The position numbers and the translations under genes were made by a program. A stretch of 7,381 nucleotides of DNA from CAYFMP01 sp964344215 (GTDB taxonomy: Bacteria; Pseudomonadota; Alphaproteobacteria; Rhodospirillales; Casp-alpha2): contig CAYFMP010000122.1 in the NCBI GenBank assembly GCA_964344215.1, positions 1 to 7,381 on the forward strand, written 5' to 3'. Below the pieces are notes generated by a model. It was not told the origin of the DNA. It was given only the letters and a program-made list of their open reading frames with translations, and did not search any database. Shown here piece by piece: positions 1-6,175 of the stretch; position 1 is the stretch's first letter, and the number at the start of each line of letters is the position of its first letter.

Positions 1-52
1 AGGTACCTGTGGCCGCAAGGTCGTGGAAGTTCGAGTCTTCTCCTGGGCACCA
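1..52 (+). tRNA. tRNA-Leu (anticodon NAG), 3' part only
   Basis: The window opens inside a leucine tRNA. Bases 1-3 (AGG) fit tRNA positions 35-37, so the anticodon is NAG (leucine CUN codons) followed by G37; its first base lies outside the window. Bases 5-9 are the 3' anticodon stem. Bases 11-22 form a class II long variable arm: GGCC, a GCAA tetraloop, then GGTC. The T arm is GGAAG, loop TTCGAGT, CTTCT (25-41), all paired with one G-U. Bases 42-48 (CCTGGGC) are the 3' acceptor strand, 49 is the discriminator A, and 50-52 is an encoded CCA. The predicted 5' acceptor GCCCAGG, off-window, is typical of tRNA-Leu. The long variable arm also occurs in tRNA-Ser and tRNA-Tyr, but AG-G at 35-37 with discriminator A favours leucine. 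Confidence 0.9.
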
Positions 53-100
53 TTTCTTCCGAAGGCTTCCGGCCGAACGATTGGATCAAGGGGCCCGTTT

Positions 101-739
101 ATGTCGAAGCCGTCCAAGTCCAAACCGAGATCGGTCGAGCTTCACCGGGGCGACCTTCCCGGCGGACTCGATTTCGGGGACAGCGTCGCCGTCGATACCG
201 AGACGCAGGGGCTGAATCCGGTTCGCGACCGCCTGTGCCTGGCCCAGCTTTCGGGCGGCGACGGGGTCTGTCACCTGGTCAAGTTCGACGCCGACGGCTA
301 TGCGGCGCCCAATCTGAAAGCGGTGCTGAGCGATCCGGCGATCACCAAGATCTTTCATTACGCCCGGTTCGACGTGGTCGTCATCAAGCGCTACCTCGGC
401 ATCGATGTCGGCCCGATCTATTGCACCAAGATCGCTTCCAGGCTGGCCCGCACTTATACCGACCGCCACGGCCTCAAGGACGTGGTCCGCGAATTGCTCG
501 GCATCGAGCTGTCGAAAGAGCAGCAGTCTTCGGACTGGGCGGCCGCCGAACTCAACCCCGAGCAACTGGAATACGCGGCGGCCGACGTCCTCCACCTGCA
601 TGCGCTGCGCGACAAACTCGACGGCATGTTGAAGCGTGAGGGGCGCAGCGACCTGGCGGCGGCCTGTTTCGGGTTTCTGACAACGCGAGGCCAACTCGAC
701 CTTGCCGGGTGGGCCGAAACGGATATTTTCGCACACTGA
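101..739 (+). CDS. rnd: Short RNase D family 3'-5' exonuclease (DEDDy)
   Basis: This 212-residue protein is a ribonuclease D-type 3'-5' exoribonuclease, expected to trim tRNA and other small-RNA 3' ends in the cytoplasm. The DEDDy catalytic set is complete: Exo I D32-T-E34 in AVDTETQGL, Exo II D91 in FHYARFD, and Exo III Y158 and D162 in YAAADVLHLHAL. The family metal-ion mechanism follows from these residues. E. coli RNase D is about 375 residues with C-terminal HRDC domains; here the protein ends soon after the exonuclease fold, as in the short alphaproteobacterial form. The ATG at 101 is chosen because AAGGGG (88-93) lies 7 nt upstream and the protein then begins just before the usual LHRGDLP. 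An in-frame ATG at 23 would lie inside the tRNA. The tRNA-Leu gene ends 48 bp upstream. The symbol is by family; strict orthology to E. coli rnd is not shown. Confidence 0.9.
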   Translation: MSKPSKSKPRSVELHRGDLPGGLDFGDSVAVDTETQGLNPVRDRLCLAQLSGGDGVCHLVKFDADGYAAPNLKAVLSDPAITKIFHYARFDVVVIKRYLGIDVGPIYCTKIASRLARTYTDRHGLKDVVRELLGIELSKEQQSSDWAAAELNPEQLEYAAADVLHLHALRDKLDGMLKREGRSDLAAACFGFLTTRGQLDLAGWAETDIFAH

Positions 740-766
740 CCCGAAATGCCTAAGATACGGATTTTA

Positions 767-795
767 TTGACTTTTTTTCATATTCGACACATACT
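767..795 (+). promoter_or_regulatory. Candidate sigma-70 type promoter for kdsD-lpt-rpoN
   Basis: TTGACT (767-772) and CATACT (790-795) are separated by exactly 17 bp and sit in a sharply AT-rich stretch between rnd and kdsD. Transcription would start near base 802, giving a leader of about 90 nt before kdsD. No other strong promoter-like sequence is seen before the gap after rpoN, so this may drive kdsD, lptC, lptA, lptB and rpoN together. Prediction by eye only. Confidence 0.5.
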
Positions 796-796
796 C

Positions 797-845
797 CCCA
801 GGTTCGGCTTAAGGGTTTCTTTGTTCTTTCAAGCTAACCTCCGGG
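797..845 (+). repeat. Imperfect inverted repeat in the kdsD leader
   Basis: CCC-AGGTT-CG-GCTT (797-810) faces AAGC-T-AACCT-CC-GGG (831-845) across a 20-nt pyrimidine-rich spacer. Twelve pairs form, broken by a 2x1 internal loop and a CC bulge. It starts next to the predicted transcription start. It could be a 5' leader stem or a DNA operator site; neither is proven, and it may be chance. Confidence 0.3.
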
Positions 846-891
846 CAAGCGCGGTCGCCATGGTGCCCGCGAAACCGATTGACGGGTCTGC

Positions 892-1899
892 ATGAACTCA
901 AACACAACCACCTCCCCGACCGCCACCGTTGCCGACTCGACCGAACGCGAGGCCGGGCTGAAATCGGCCCAACGGGTGTTGAAGACGGAAGCCGACGCCC
1001 TCGGCGCGCTCGCCGTCAGTCTCGGCGATTCGTTCGCCCGCGCGCTCGACATTCTCAACGCGGTGACCGGCCGCGTGGTCGTTTCCGGCATGGGAAAGAA
1101 CAGCCATGTCGGCCGCAAGATCGCCGCCACCCTGGCGTCGACCGGGACGCCCGCGCTTTTCGTCCATCCCGGCGAAGCCTCGCACGGCGACCTCGGCATG
1201 ATTACCAAGACCGACGCCGTTTTCGCGCTCTCCAATTCCGGCGAAACCGCCGAGCTCGCCGATATCGTCGCCTATGCCACCCGCTTCGAGATCCCGCTGA
1301 TCTCGGTCACATCCAGCGACGACAGCGCCCTTGCCAAGGCGGCGACGGTATTGCTGGTCCTGCCCGACGCCCCCGAGGCCTGTCCGATGGGGTTGGCGCC
1401 GACGACGTCGACGACCCTGATGCTGGCGCTCGGCGATGCCATCGCGGTGGCGCTGCTTGAACGCAAGGGGTTTTCAACGGCCGATTTCCAGGTTCTGCAC
1501 CCGGGCGGCAAGCTCGGCCGCCGACTTCTGAAGGTGGCCGATCTGATGCACAGCGGCGACGACGTGCCGTTGGCCGATCTTGCCGCCAAGATGTCCGACG
1601 TGGTCCTGGTGATGACCGAGAAACGGCTCGGTTGCGTCGGCATTACCGACGGCGACGGCCGCCTGCTCGGTGTCATCACCGACGGCGACCTCAGGCGCCA
1701 CATGAGCGAGAACCTCCTCGATTGCCGGGCCGGCGACGTCATGACCAAGGGCGTCAAGACCATCGGACCGGATGCGCTGGCCAGCGAGGCGCTTGGGCTG
1801 ATGAACACGTCGTCGATCACGGTGCTGTTCGTAGTCGAGGAACCGAGGCCCCTCGGCGTCATCCATATCCACGACTGCCTGCGCGCGGGCGTCGCCTGA
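892..1899 (+). CDS. kdsD: Arabinose-5-phosphate isomerase (KdsD/KpsF family)
   Basis: This 335-residue cytoplasmic sugar isomerase converts ribulose-5-phosphate to arabinose-5-phosphate, the first committed step towards Kdo for the LPS inner core. A SIS domain spans about residues 45-185, with VVSGMGK, the STGTPALFVHPGEASHGDLGM block (within 83-103), SNSGETAE (114-121) and EACPMGLAP. LHPGGKLGRRL follows, then two CBS domains at about 215-275 and 280-335, ending HDCLRAGVA like E. coli KdsD. K69, E121, E162 and H203 align with a constant offset of 10 to the E. coli residues K59, E111, E152 and H193, reported as important for activity. ATG 892 is the only workable start, since an in-frame stop lies at 880; its ribosome site (ACGGG) is weak. 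One oddity is K69-N-S-H where E. coli has K-S-G-H. It sits first in the LPS transport operon, 17 bp before lptC. A KpsF/GutQ paralogue role is less likely given the context. Confidence 0.95.
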   Translation: MNSNTTTSPTATVADSTEREAGLKSAQRVLKTEADALGALAVSLGDSFARALDILNAVTGRVVVSGMGKNSHVGRKIAATLASTGTPALFVHPGEASHGDLGMITKTDAVFALSNSGETAELADIVAYATRFEIPLISVTSSDDSALAKAATVLLVLPDAPEACPMGLAPTTSTTLMLALGDAIAVALLERKGFSTADFQVLHPGGKLGRRLLKVADLMHSGDDVPLADLAAKMSDVVLVMTEKRLGCVGITDGDGRLLGVITDGDLRRHMSENLLDCRAGDVMTKGVKTIGPDALASEALGLMNTSSITVLFVVEEPRPLGVIHIHDCLRAGVA

Positions 1900-1916
1900 T
1901 CGGAGGCAGCGGTCCC

Positions 1917-2627
1917 GTGGCGCCGTCTTCCGACATACCGCCCCCGGCTACCGGTTTCGAGGCCGCCGCTTCCGGTGCCGCCAGCAACCGCCTGCGGCGC
2001 TCCCGGCGGTTGCCGGCCCGGCGCTCGCTGGGCCAGGGATACAGCGGCTTCGTCAGCGCCATGAAGTTCCTGCTGCCGGCCGGTGCGTTGGGGCTGATCG
2101 CGATGGTCGCTCTGTGGCCGCATTTCAGCGCCGAGGACATCGGATTCAGGATTGGCTTCGCGGCCTTGAAGAATACCGAGACCGGCGACCCGAGCATGAT
2201 CAACCCGCGCTACTTCGGCTCCGACAAGCATAACCGCTCGTATTCCGTGACCGCCGATTTGGCCCGCAAGACCGAGGAGGACCAGCAGGTCTTCGAGCTC
2301 GAAATGCCGAAGGCCGACATCCTTCTGCAGGACGGCACCTGGTTGGTGCTGACCGCCGACAGCGGCCTGTACGGCAGCCTGGAACAGACTCTCGACCTGA
2401 GCGGGTCGGTCAATCTGTTCCACGATTCGGGCTACGAGTTCAGCACCGAGAAAGCCGCCATCGATCTCGAAACCGGCCTGGCCTCCGGTACGGCGCCGGT
2501 CGCCGGGCAAGGGCCGTTCGGCAACCTCAACGCCCAGGGGTTTCGATTGCTCGACAAAGGCAAGATCATCTATTTCACCGGCAAAGCCAAGCTCGTGCTG
2601 TATCCGGGCGTCGGCGACGGCCGATGA
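1917..2627 (+). CDS. lptC: LPS export protein LptC (inner-membrane anchored)
   Basis: LptC receives LPS from the LptB2FG transporter and passes it to LptA in the periplasm. The predicted protein has 236 residues: a cytoplasmic N-terminal segment rich in arginine (about 25-37), one transmembrane helix at about 48-67 (FLLPAGALGLIAMVALW), and a periplasmic beta-rich region to the end containing YFGSDKHNRSYSVTADLA and LTADSGLYG, typical of alphaproteobacterial LptC. The GTG at 1917 is chosen because CGGAGG (1901-1906) lies 10 nt upstream, immediately after the kdsD stop. The first in-frame ATG (2061) would begin at the membrane helix, has no ribosome site, and would remove the arginine-rich stretch. 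E. coli LptC is about 191 residues; the excess is mostly the N-terminal tail. The stop overlaps the lptA start as ATGA, suggesting translational coupling. Confidence 0.88.
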   Translation: MAPSSDIPPPATGFEAAASGAASNRLRRSRRLPARRSLGQGYSGFVSAMKFLLPAGALGLIAMVALWPHFSAEDIGFRIGFAALKNTETGDPSMINPRYFGSDKHNRSYSVTADLARKTEEDQQVFELEMPKADILLQDGTWLVLTADSGLYGSLEQTLDLSGSVNLFHDSGYEFSTEKAAIDLETGLASGTAPVAGQGPFGNLNAQGFRLLDKGKIIYFTGKAKLVLYPGVGDGR

Positions 2628-3451
2628 CGAGAGCGACGATCAGGGCGTTGTTGGTGACGCTGGCGATCGGCGTGGCGGGCGGTCCGGCCGGCGTCGCCGC
2701 CCAGAGCCTCAACTTCTCGGGCAACGAAGACGAGCCGGTCGAAATTTTCGCCGACAACGGCATCGAATGGCAGCAGGAGCGGCTGGTTTTCGTGGCCCGC
2801 GGCAACGCCCGCGCCGTTCGCGGCGAGGTCACCGTTTTCGGCGATGAGCTGCGCGCTTATTACCGCGACGACGGCAAGGGCGGCACCGACATTTGGCGCC
2901 TCGATGCGCTCGGCCATGTTCGAATCGTCGGGCCGGAAGGCAAGGCGTTCGGCGACAAGGCGATCTACGACGTCGACAACGCCATCCTGGTCATGAGCGG
3001 CGGCAAGCTGCGACTGGTCACCAGAACCGATGAAATCACCGCCGACGAGCAACTCGAATACTGGGAAAACAAGCAGATGGCGGTGGCCCGTGGCAACGCC
3101 TATGCGGTGCGTGGTGACAAGCGCCTGCGCGCCGACGTGCTGGCGGCCTACTTCCGCAAGCAAGGCGAGGGGGATTCGAAGGTCTACCGGGTCGACGCCT
3201 TCGATCGGGTGCAGGTGGTCACCGCCAAAGACAAGGCGACCTCGCAACGCGGCGTCTACAATGTGGAAAGCGGTATCGCAACCCTTACCGGATCGGTTAA
3301 GATCACCCGCGGATCGAACGTGCTGAACGGCTGCCGGGCGGTCGTCAACCTCAATACCGGCATCAGCAAGCTGTTTAGCTGTCCGGCCGGTTCGGGCCGG
3401 GTCAGCGGCGTCCTGCAGCCGCGATCACGCAAGGACAAGAAGAGCAACTGA
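2624..3451 (+). CDS. lptA: Periplasmic LPS-bridge protein LptA (OstA family), with duplicated module
   Basis: LptA forms the periplasmic bridge that carries LPS from LptC to LptD at the outer membrane. The 275-residue precursor begins with a signal peptide (basic MTRATIR, hydrophobic 8-20, likely cleavage near AAQS at 25-28). The mature part is beta-rich and of OstA/LptA type, with motifs such as EIFADNGIEW and ITADEQLEYW followed by GNA-AVRG. Two related modules are visible, at about 41-134 and 138-229, roughly one third identical by eye. Both contain VARGNAxAVRG (57-67 and 154-164) and a later YxV turn and strand pattern. A lysine/arginine-rich tail closes the protein. E. coli LptA is about 185 residues, so this one is clearly longer. 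It starts on the ATGA overlap with lptC and lies 29 bp upstream of lptB. Assignment rests on both sequence style and operon position. Confidence 0.88.
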   Translation: MTRATIRALLVTLAIGVAGGPAGVAAQSLNFSGNEDEPVEIFADNGIEWQQERLVFVARGNARAVRGEVTVFGDELRAYYRDDGKGGTDIWRLDALGHVRIVGPEGKAFGDKAIYDVDNAILVMSGGKLRLVTRTDEITADEQLEYWENKQMAVARGNAYAVRGDKRLRADVLAAYFRKQGEGDSKVYRVDAFDRVQVVTAKDKATSQRGVYNVESGIATLTGSVKITRGSNVLNGCRAVVNLNTGISKLFSCPAGSGRVSGVLQPRSRKDKKSN

Positions 3452-3452
3452 G

Positions 3453-3480
3453 TTGGAGGGAACGGGGCCGGCCCCGACAC
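3453..3480 (+). promoter_or_regulatory. lptB ribosome binding region with an intervening hairpin
   Basis: The good Shine-Dalgarno GGAGG (3455-3459) is 21 nt from the lptB ATG, too far for normal use. Between them lies the perfect 14-bp palindrome of 3463-3476 (core GGGGCCGGCCCC). As RNA it can fold as CGGGG, loop CCGG, CCCCG. Looping out these 14 nt leaves a spacing of 7 nt. The sequence is seen directly; the function is inferred. Confidence 0.5.
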
Positions 3481-4281
3481 ATGGAAAACCAACCTCCCAT
3501 CGATTTCGGCGCCGCCGGCGCCGACCCTTCGGGCCAGCCGCCGCGTCTGGTCGCCGACAATCATGGTCTGATCGTGCAGAGCATCGGCAAGCGCTTCAAG
3601 AAGCGCCCGGTGGTGCGCGGCGTCAGCATGGAGGTGCAACGCGGCGAGGTGGTCGGACTGTTGGGCCCGAACGGCGCCGGCAAGACGACGTGCTTCTACA
3701 TCATTACCGGCCTGTTGCCGCCCGATCAGGGCAACATCGTGCTCGACGGCGACGATATCACCAGCCTGCCCATGTACCGCCGGGCGCGCTTGGGGATCGG
3801 ATACCTGCCGCAGGAATCGTCGATCTTCCGGGGTCTGTCGGTGGAGAACAACATTCGCGCCGTCCTCGAAGTTGTCGAAAGTTCGCGCGAAAGGCGCGAG
3901 GCTATCCTGGAGGCGCTGCTGGCGGAGTTCTCGATTACCCATCTCAGGCGCACGCCTTCCCTGGCGCTGTCCGGCGGCGAGCGGCGCCGCGTCGAGATCG
4001 CCCGGTCGCTGGCTTCCAATCCGCACTTCGTGCTGCTCGACGAGCCGTTCGCCGGCATCGACCCGATCGCCGTCGGCGACATCCGCGACTTGGTGGCGCA
4101 CCTCAAGGACCGCGGCATCGGCGTCCTGATCACCGACCACAACGTTCGCGAAACCCTTGATGTCATCGATCGCGCCTATATCATTCACGATGGCATGATG
4201 TTGATGGAGGGCGCACCCTCGGACATCGTCGGCAACGAGGACGTCCGGCGCGTCTATCTGGGTGACCGGTTCAGCCTTTGA
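3481..4281 (+). CDS. lptB: LPS export ABC transporter ATPase LptB
   Basis: LptB is the cytoplasmic ATPase that, as a dimer with LptF and LptG (not in this window), extracts LPS from the inner membrane. The 266-residue protein has every ABC motif: Walker A GPNGAGKT (63-70), Q-loop Q111 in YLPQESSIFRGLSVENN, signature LSGGERRR (163-170), Walker B VLLDE (184-188), the FAGIDP D-loop, and the switch histidine H220 in LITDHNVRE. The C-terminus RRVYLGDRFSL is the LptB-type ending. It is about 25 residues longer than E. coli LptB, all at the N-terminus, which is proline/alanine-rich and unlikely to be part of the fold. ATG 3481 is the only ATG before the first beta strand; a GTG at 3574 would cut into that strand. 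It is 29 bp after lptA and 21 bp before rpoN. Confidence 0.96.
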   Translation: MENQPPIDFGAAGADPSGQPPRLVADNHGLIVQSIGKRFKKRPVVRGVSMEVQRGEVVGLLGPNGAGKTTCFYIITGLLPPDQGNIVLDGDDITSLPMYRRARLGIGYLPQESSIFRGLSVENNIRAVLEVVESSRERREAILEALLAEFSITHLRRTPSLALSGGERRRVEIARSLASNPHFVLLDEPFAGIDPIAVGDIRDLVAHLKDRGIGVLITDHNVRETLDVIDRAYIIHDGMMLMEGAPSDIVGNEDVRRVYLGDRFSL

Positions 4282-4302
4282 TAAGAGCCGGCGAGTGACG
4301 CC

Positions 4303-5925
4303 ATGGCCTTGACCCCACGCCTTGATTTGCGCCAGACCCAAGCGCTGGTGATGACCCCGCAGTTGCAACAGGCCATCAAGCTGTTGCAGCTCTCCAATCT
4401 GGAACTGGCCGAATTCATCGAGCAGGAGTTGCAGGAAAACCCCATGCTCGAGCGCGACGAAGACCAGCCCGATGAAGATCGGCGTGACGAGGACCGGCGC
4501 GACGCAGACCGGCGCGACGCGGGCGAGCGCCCGGATGGCGAGGGCAACGGCGGCGAGGTCGGCACCGAGGCCGCCACCGACGGGGCCGACGACGCCGACG
4601 GCTTCGGCGAAGCCGAGGTGGACGGGCTCGAGAGCATAGATTTCTCGGCTGCCCAGTCGGTCGAGATTCCTGCCGACAGCGGACTCGACGTCGATTACGA
4701 GAACCACTACACCAACGCCAGCGCTGCCGACGTCGGTGAGGCAACCTATGCCGGGCCGATCGTCGCCGACCCGGGCTACGCCGGCAGCGGCGGCGGATTC
4801 GACACGCTCAGGCCCGACTTCGAGGAAACCCTGTCCGACAAACCGTCGCTGCGCGATCACCTGACGGCGCAACTGAGCATGGAACTGGACGATCCGGTCG
4901 ATCGGGTGATCGGGCTGCACCTGATCGATCTGCTCGACGAGGCCGGTTACCTGAGCGGCGAACTGGCCGACGTCGCCACCGTTCTGGGTTGCCCGGTGGC
5001 TCGCGTCGAAGCGACCCTGGATCAGCTTCAGCAGTTCGACCCGCCGGGTATATTCGCCCGCAGCCTGGCCGAGTGCCTGGCCCTTCAACTGAAGGACCGC
5101 GACCGGCTCGATCCGTGTATGCAGACGTTTCTTGACAATCTCGATCTGCTGGCGGCGCGCGACCTCAAGGGATTGGGCAAGGTCTGCGGCGCCGATGCCG
5201 AGGACATCGCCGACATGGTGGCCGAAATCAAAGCCCTCGATCCGAAGCCGGCGATGGCTTTCGACCATGGCGTCGCCCAGCCGGTAACGCCCGACGTGCT
5301 GATGCGCCCGCACCCGGGCGGCGGCTGGATCGTCGAGCTCAACAGCGACTCGCTGCCGCGGGTCCTGGTCAACAATTCCTATCATGCGCGGGTCAACCGC
5401 GAAGCCCGGACCAAGGACGAGAAACAATACATCGCCGATCAGTTGCAATCGGCCAACTGGCTGGTCAAATCCCTGCACCAGCGCGCCACCACCATCCTCA
5501 AGGTGGCGACCGAACTGGTCCGCCAGCAGGACGGCTTCTTCCAGCACGGCGTTCAACACTTAAGACCGCTGGTTCTCAGGGACATCGCCGACGAAATCGA
5601 GATGCACGAGAGCACGGTCAGCCGCGTTACCTCGAACAAGTACATGGCGACGCCTAGGGGCATCTATGAGCTCAAGTACTTCTTCACTCCCGCCATCAAT
5701 GCGACCCACGGCGGCGAAGCGCATTCGGCCGAGGCGGTACGCGACCGCATCAAGTCGCTGATCGACGACGAACCGGCGACAAAGATTCTGTCCGATGATA
5801 GGATCGTTGCGTTGCTCAAGGACGAGGGTATCGATATCGCCCGCCGGACGGTCGCCAAATACCGGGAATCGATGGGTATTCCCTCGTCGGTCCAGCGCCG
5901 CCGGGACAAGAGGGCGGCTACGTAA
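4303..5925 (+). CDS. rpoN: RNA polymerase sigma-54 factor RpoN
   Basis: Sigma-54 directs RNA polymerase to -24/-12 promoters and needs an AAA+ activator to open DNA; it typically controls nitrogen, motility and other adaptive genes. Region I (residues 1-50) is glutamine- and leucine-rich, with LRQTQALVMTPQLQQAIKLL and ending QENPMLE. Region II (about 51-175) is a long acidic linker. The core-binding region runs from about 180 to 370 (SLRDHLTAQL, GYL, DPPGIFARSL, LDPKP). The HTH region is about 380-475, with MHESTVSRVTSNKYMATPRGIYELKYFF split across 434-461. The RpoN box ARRTVAKYRE is at 513-522. The protein has 540 residues against 477 in E. coli; most of the excess is the acidic linker, which includes five copies of a 15-bp repeat. 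The ATG at 4303 fits the invariant region I start, though its ribosome site is weak. It is 21 bp after lptB, the usual order. Confidence 0.96.
   Translation: MALTPRLDLRQTQALVMTPQLQQAIKLLQLSNLELAEFIEQELQENPMLERDEDQPDEDRRDEDRRDADRRDAGERPDGEGNGGEVGTEAATDGADDADGFGEAEVDGLESIDFSAAQSVEIPADSGLDVDYENHYTNASAADVGEATYAGPIVADPGYAGSGGGFDTLRPDFEETLSDKPSLRDHLTAQLSMELDDPVDRVIGLHLIDLLDEAGYLSGELADVATVLGCPVARVEATLDQLQQFDPPGIFARSLAECLALQLKDRDRLDPCMQTFLDNLDLLAARDLKGLGKVCGADAEDIADMVAEIKALDPKPAMAFDHGVAQPVTPDVLMRPHPGGGWIVELNSDSLPRVLVNNSYHARVNREARTKDEKQYIADQLQSANWLVKSLHQRATTILKVATELVRQQDGFFQHGVQHLRPLVLRDIADEIEMHESTVSRVTSNKYMATPRGIYELKYFFTPAINATHGGEAHSAEAVRDRIKSLIDDEPATKILSDDRIVALLKDEGIDIARRTVAKYRESMGIPSSVQRRRDKRAAT
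4456..4530 (+). repeat. Five tandem 15-bp units inside rpoN region II
   Basis: Units start at 4456, 4471, 4486, 4501 and 4516, and encode DEDQP, DEDRR, DEDRR, DADRR and DAGER. The three central units are the most alike at DNA level (pattern GACGAGGACCGGCGC with single changes). The repeat is in frame and adds charge to the acidic linker between region I and the core-binding domain. It looks like slippage-type expansion. Confidence 0.85.
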
Positions 5926-5970
5926 AAATTCGTTAATTTACAAGATGGAAAATTCAAAAAATCGGATGTA

Positions 5971-5999
5971 TTGACTTAACCGAGGCGGCGAACTACCTT
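5971..5999 (+). promoter_or_regulatory. Candidate promoter for hpf-ptsN
   Basis: TTGACT (5971-5976) is followed after 17 bp by TACCTT (5994-5999), a weak -10. Bases 5926-5968 just upstream are A/T-rich with A-tracts in the -38 to -60 zone, which could act as an UP element. The -35 block TATTGACTT is identical to that of the kdsD promoter candidate (765-773). Transcription would start near 6006, leaving a leader of about 170 nt. Judged by eye; the -10 match is poor. Confidence 0.4.
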
Positions 6000-6033
6000 C
6001 CGGCGCCTTGCAAAGACCCCTGGGCTACGGGAA

Positions 6034-6052
6034 GCGGACGCTCCAAGTCCGT
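6034..6052 (+). other. Small hairpin in the hpf leader
   Basis: GCGGAC (6034-6039) pairs with GTCCGT (6047-6052), six pairs including one G-U, around the 7-nt loop GCTCCAA. It lies in the predicted hpf 5' leader, upstream of the small ORF at 6071. No T-tract follows, so it is not an intrinsic terminator. Its role is unknown and it may be chance. Confidence 0.3.
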
Positions 6053-6070
6053 CGAAGGCGTGGGAGGATC

Positions 6071-6157
6071 ATGCCGCACCTGGTTATCGAGCCGACGGAA
6101 ACGCGCCCGAATAGGGGCTTCGCGGGTCTCGCAATGCTGAATTCCTGGATTGCATGA
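6071..6157 (+). CDS. Possible 28-residue leader ORF upstream of hpf
   Basis: An ATG at 6071 is preceded by GGGAGG (6062-6067), the best Shine-Dalgarno match in this gap, though only 3 nt away. The frame stays open for 28 codons, from MPHLVIEPTE to AMLNSWIA, and stops at TGA 6155-6157. It ends 18 bp before the hpf ATG and is in the same frame, so TGA readthrough would extend Hpf at its N-terminus. No membrane helix or family motif is recognised. It could be a small protein, a translated leader that regulates hpf, or chance. Evidence is limited to the ribosome site and position. Confidence 0.3.
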   Translation: MPHLVIEPTETRPNRGFAGLAMLNSWIA

Positions 6158-6175
6158 GCAGGACAGCCGTTATCC

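Noticed and set aside
23..100. An upstream ATG that would lengthen the RNase D protein by 26 residues
   Set aside because: It begins inside the tRNA-Leu gene, has no ribosome site, and the added residues are unlike the family. ATG 101 has a good site.
746..895. A 49-codon frame between rnd and kdsD that ends in an ATGA overlap with the kdsD start
   Set aside because: There is no ribosome site at 746, the frame runs through the candidate promoter and AT-rich leader, and its composition differs from the coding regions. The overlap is probably chance, though a conservation check would settle it.
1272..2510. A 412-codon minus-strand frame across kdsD and lptC
   Set aside because: It is a shadow of two well supported genes on the plus strand and has no recognisable motif.
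2061..2627. ATG 2061 as the start of lptC
   Set aside because: It has no Shine-Dalgarno and would remove the arginine-rich segment before the membrane helix. GTG 1917 has CGGAGG upstream and follows kdsD closely.
3256..5559. A 767-codon open frame on the minus strand across lptB and rpoN
   Set aside because: It lies antisense to two unmistakable genes in GC-rich DNA, where long antisense frames are common. Its translation is low-complexity and shows no recognised domain.
5926..5945. A terminator directly after rpoN in the AT-rich sequence
   Set aside because: Only a weak 5-bp A/T stem with a CGTT loop can be drawn, and no U-tract follows a GC-rich stem.
5926..6175. A sigma-54 (-24/-12) promoter before hpf
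   Set aside because: TTGC occurs at 6008-6011 and in ATTGCA near 6150, but no GG lies at the required spacing upstream of either.
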